Source: Hybos culiciformis
Taxonomy: Eukaryota > Arthropoda > Insecta > Diptera > Hybotidae
Direction of reading: 5' to 3'
DNA: 64,000 bases
Assembly (NCBI GenBank): GCA_964007475.1
Contig: OZ023274.1
Span: forward strand, 52,595,678-52,659,677
Shown here: positions 59,860 to 64,000 of the stretch, one piece after another
Layout of the letters: the number at the start of each line of letters is the position of its first letter
Numbering within the stretch: the first letter of the stretch is position 1
The notes under the pieces: model-generated
The model's database searches: none
Seen by the model: the letters and a program-made list of their open reading frames with translations, nothing else
Told to the model about the DNA's origin: nothing
Made by a program: the position numbers and the translations under genes

Positions 59860-60939
59860 TAATATAAAACAAAATTTCTCAGAATTAAATTAATATTTAT
59901 TTTATTTGAAAATAATTTGCAATAAAATTCTTAAGAAAATAAAATCAAGTTTTCTATCCTTTTTGGCAAGAATGGAAAAAAAACTTCTTTTTTTTTTTTT
60001 TTTTGCATTTGATTTGTGGACAGAATTGAAATCTAATTTGAAATTCAGTATCGGTTTTCTGTGCACAATACATAAAAATTTAGATAAAATAAAAATATAA
60101 AAATAATAATAGAATGTACAAGGTGTAAATTGGAATTAAATATAAAAGAATAATTTTACGAAACATTAAGGGAATTTAGGAAAGAGATCGAACACAAATT
60201 AAATAAAAATAACTATATAAAGCTTCGTTTTACGGATACTGCAAATCGTATCAACGTTTCGGGAAAATTTTGATATCTTACAAATTCCGATTTCAACTGA
60301 AACTAGAACATTATTCAGAACAAACATAGATTTTTTTTTTAGAATTTCTTTGTTAAAAGGTCAGGGTTTATAAAATAATAAAGTTTTCATATAAGAAAAT
60401 AAAATATTTAAGTATTTGACGTATAAATTGAAAATGACATTATAATAATTTATTTACATTGGATAAATAAAGATTAAATTGTTTGGAAAAAAAAAACATA
60501 ATTTATAACAATTTAATATGACGGCGGAATTTTCTGTATTAGTTGAAAAAATTATATTTCTCTTACATATAATGGATGTATAATATATATTCATTTTAGT
60601 TTGTTTTCCTAATAAACTTTATACACCAAAAATTACATTATTTTTCTATTTCGTAGAAGTAGCAGTTAAATAGGTAGTTTACATAAAAAAATGGATGTAA
60701 TAAATTTTGCACGAATAAAAATAACTTTGTAGTTCTAAACCAATTTCACCCCCATTTTCATAAATCGAAATAATATTGAATTGACGAAATTCTTCAAAAT
60801 TTCACATTATTTCTAAGCTGTTTATTTATTCTTTTGATTTTTCAATATTTGTCAATCAAATGTGAGAAGTTCAAATCTAATAATCGAGGAACCTATATAT
60901 TTCTCGAAAATATATAAAGAAATTATTTAATTTTCATCT
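59860..60939. other. AT-rich spacer
   Basis: Nothing beyond A/T runs and short stop-rich frames is seen here. Confidence 0.6.
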
Positions 60940-60942
60940 TAA

Positions 60943-61482
60943 AGGCCGGTATTCAACTGGAGATAAAATCAACTTTTTCATATAAAATTTTATCTGAGAT
61001 AAACTTTAGTTGAGTGAATTTAATTTATCGGTACCCAACTGAAGATAAATGGAAATTTATCTGAGTAAAAATTGTATGAAAATTTTTTCACTCAAATAAA
61101 TTTTATTTCAAAAATTTATCTTGCAAAGAATGTTTTGAACATTCTTTTCAAGATAAATTTTGACATTAGGCCGTGTAAAAAGAATTTGACGTTTGTTGTT
61201 TGAAGAAAACAAACAAAAATCAGAAAACTAAAATAATTTTTAAACTGAAATTGGTAAAAAATATTAAAATTAAAATAATAGTTTAATTTAATAAAATAAA
61301 ATAAAATTGGTAAAATTAATTAAATAAAATGGATGAAAGTTGGGAGGTAAGAAAATTAAAAATAAAATTGTTTAGGTACTACATAAGTCAGAAAGTCATG
61401 TGTCAATTTTTATCTCACTCAATAATGTTCCTTTTCAAGATAAAATTTATCTTGTACTTTATCTTCAGTTGAATACCCGCCT
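60943..61482. mobile_element. PIF/Harbinger-like TIR element, TAA duplication
   Basis: The ends AGGCCGGTATTCAACTGGAG and the inverse of AGGCGGGTATTCAACTGAAG match at 18 of 20 positions. TAA flanks both ends (60940-60942 and 61483-61485), fitting the TWA duplication of PIF/Harbinger. A partial internal TIR copy (CGGTACCCAACTGAAGATAAA) is at 61029-61049, and an inner hairpin spans 61112-61160. At 61329 an ATG opens MDESWE followed at once by GTAAGAAAA, a plausible donor; this may be the remnant of a first exon of an ancestral element gene. No transposase domain remains in the 540 bp. Confidence 0.75.
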
Positions 61483-61619
61483 TAAGCCTTAAAGAAAGGG
61501 ACTAAAACCTGGTTTTTGTACTCATTCATATAAATTCTAAAGATTATGTTTGCATGTTTTCTGAGAAAGCAGGTACTCTCTTATTTAAGGTTTATAATAA
61601 CATGGCTTCTAATAGATAA

Positions 61620-61672
61620 TTTATATATATATATAGATAATTTATATATATATAATTTATATATATTAACGA
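61620..61672. repeat. AT-dinucleotide repeats
   Basis: Three AT-repeat blocks are separated by GATAATTT and AATTT linkers. Confidence 0.9.
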
Positions 61673-64000
61673 ACCCAAAATTATACCATTTTACATAAGT
61701 ATTTCTCAATTCTTTTTCAAAACTGTCACTATTAAAATTTTGTTCCTTACCCTATAAACAAAAAATCATATATCCATATTAATTCTTTTATTATTAACTT
61801 GAAAAAAAAAAGAAAAGAAAACTAACATAAAAAGTAACTTTAGTAATTTTCACAAAAAAAAAAAAAAAACGAAAAAAAAAATAATAAAGGGAAAATATTA
61901 GTATCATTTAATATTTTTCTAACTTTTCAGACTAACAATGAAAATTAATCGCCTGAAAAATTTCCAATTGATACAAAATTTTCCCAAAAAAAAAAATCGT
62001 ATTTTTTCTTCTTGTCTTTCTTTTCAAATACAAAGATTTTACCTTTCAATTTCAAATTCGAAAAATAAAGTGAAAATAAGAAAAGCTTTAAAAAAAGAAA
62101 AATCATTTTTGGTGAATTCCGAAGATTAATATTCATATTTTTTTTTGTGATTTTTATTCAAGTTAATATTGAGAAAAAACTGATGGACTCCAATTATTAT
62201 TAAAAATTTTCCTTTTCTATCTGGGTTGAGTTTTTTTTTTTGAATAAAAATGATTGGCAACTATTAATAAAAAATTAACTTTTTTCCAGCTTTAATTTAC
62301 TAACTTAAAGATAATTTTATTTTTATTTTCAGCTTATAAAATTGAAATAGTTTTGGCGCCAATTCAATAACAAAAACGGAATATTTTATAAGGATTCTAG
62401 TAAAGGTATAAGTATTGGATAAAGCTGGGTACAATTTTGTTCATTTTATATTCCTTTGACTAAATATTTATACCATACCGAAATTGGGATAACCCGCAGA
62501 ATTAAATGTATAAAGAAACGAAAATTAAAATTTTCTTGTATGTGCCTATTTAGACAAAAACTTTGGAAGAAACAAATAGGAATAGGGAATAGGGAGAAAA
62601 ATTTTAATTTCATATGTGAAAAGAAACTAGACAGACGAAACTAAGTATAAAATATTTTAAACTTTAAAAGAATGATAAAAATTATAAAATTATGTACACG
62701 AATCAAAAGTATATATACATAAAAGAAAACCCTAAAGTTTTCCCATTTAAATTGTTGAAAAAAATAAAACTATTTAAAACTCTTGAGAATCATAAAATTA
62801 TTGAAAATAAAAGTTTTGTGTTAATGACAGAATGAAGAGATTATTGAACTTTGATTAGAAAAGTTTTTTTTTTTATCTAGAAAATTAAGTTGTTTGCGTT
62901 TTTTTTTTTTTTTCTTTAATAGGGGCTTAGATAATTATAATTTTTGAATGAAAATTTTCTTTTTATTATTCATTTCATTTTCATTTTTCAATAATGGAAT
63001 TCCTTTGAGACAGAAAATCAATTTTGCACTTGAAAAGACTATTTTAATGAAAATTTACGGAAAATTTCCGAAGAGAATATATAAAATAAAAAAAAAAGAA
63101 GAAAGAAAATCTTTAATTTAAATTTTCCATTTTTTTTTCTTAAGATTTATGACTTAAAAAGCGAAAATAGAAAAAAAAAATTAATGAGATTAAATGGTTT
63201 GGAAATGAATTTGTTTACGCTAAGAGATATATATTTTATTGTTATTATTATTATTATTTTTTTTTTTTATCAAATGAAAAACTTGAATTGAAAATTTGAA
63301 TGAAATGAAGATGAAATTTCGTTAATATTATTTTATTTGGATATTGAAGAGTAATATATAATATAAATATTTTATTTAGTTGATGAAACAAAAAGTTGTT
63401 TATCAAATAATAATTCTAAACTATTAAGTTTATATAATTTTTTCCGCGTTTCTGAATAATCATCTCATCTAGACCTTTAAAGCTCTGTTCACAACTTTTC
63501 TTCCACAAACACTTTATTTCCATGGAAATATTTTGAAAATACATAGAAGCAATTTTGGTTTCGATAAAATTGGTCTGATGGTAATAATTTGCTTTCTTAT
63601 GCAAATAAATAAAAATATAAGAAATTTCTGTAGGTATATTTTCATCTTTATTTTATATGATTATTGTTAAAATTTCTTTAAATCGTTAACATTTAGTTGA
63701 TGAGACGAATATTAGAAATTATTGGCCCCATCGGACTTTTGAAAATTCCAAAATCCACAATATTTCACACTGTATACTTAAATTTTTCAACTAGAAACTC
63801 GATAAAATCTCATTTGTTACGGGTTTTTCATTAATCTCTGAAATTTTTAATGATAATGAAATAAAAAATAAACAATAAGCTGTTATAGATTTTATTTTTT
63901 CTTAGGACAAAAATCTGAATAAATATATAGAAAAAATTGTGTTCCATTTGAAGTCACGTACAAAATTTTTCTTTTATAGCTTTTCTTTCTATTTTTCTTT
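61673..64000. other. AT-rich DNA without a gene
   Basis: The overlapping frames on both strands at 61938-62136 and the frames at 62456 and 63416 are Lys/Phe-rich and look like chance. A short TTA/ATT microsatellite lies at 63238-63258. Confidence 0.55.

Overview
The window looks like nuclear DNA of an arthropod, most likely an insect. It is extremely AT-rich (roughly four fifths A+T by eye), full of poly-A/poly-T runs, and carries short non-autonomous class II elements (hAT-, Mutator- and PIF-like, TA-target and Helitron-type) of the kind that fill insect introns and intergenic DNA. I cannot name the order or species. There are no bacterial operons, CRISPR arrays, rRNA or tRNA genes.

No complete protein-coding gene can be demonstrated. 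The longest open frame is 111 codons, about what this base composition gives by chance (a rough estimate is one stop per ten codons, so a few frames near 100 codons are expected in 128 kb of strand). What can be offered is a scatter of candidate exons and small ORFs with better-than-background composition: + strand at 11465-11620 (start exon with a GTAAGT donor), 23864-23914, 29909-30013, 33924-34025, 39277-39363, 40909-41094 and 50294-50443; - strand at 28512-28556. They do not assemble into one gene model, and each is a hypothesis.

The clear content is mobile and repetitive DNA. From left to right: a palindrome-plus-tandem-repeat family (219-440, 1088-1590, related copy 59116-59630); an AT palindrome (558-718); a 1-kb fold-back composite with a perfect 50-bp-arm hairpin (9174-10185); a hAT-like element with 8-bp target duplication (16743-17332); a long-TIR element (18006-18480) with a degenerate relative nested at 21061-21367; a 1.16-kb G-run element with perfect 8-bp duplication (20720-21878); two Mutator-like elements sharing a GC-rich module (22849-23097 and 51210-51485); an inverted pair of 0.28-kb non-autonomous Helitrons (32005-32286 and 35054-35334); a TAA-flanked TIR element (41813-42225); a three-element nest (42534-44149); a palindromic-unit array interrupted by the second Mutator-like element (50954-51774); and further TIR elements at 55174-55324 and 60943-61482. 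A palindromic array lies at 58637-58800.

The most notable single signal is at 20535-20607 on the - strand: an intact hammerhead-ribozyme core with three foldable stems, just upstream of a 21-bp tandem repeat and the G-run transposon. The second theme is architectural. Three sequence-unrelated loci (about 9.2-10.2, 51.0-51.8 and 58.6-58.8 kb) are all built from short motifs repeated in both orientations to give nearly continuous hairpin potential. The rest is AT-rich DNA in which I see only microsatellites and small tandem duplications.
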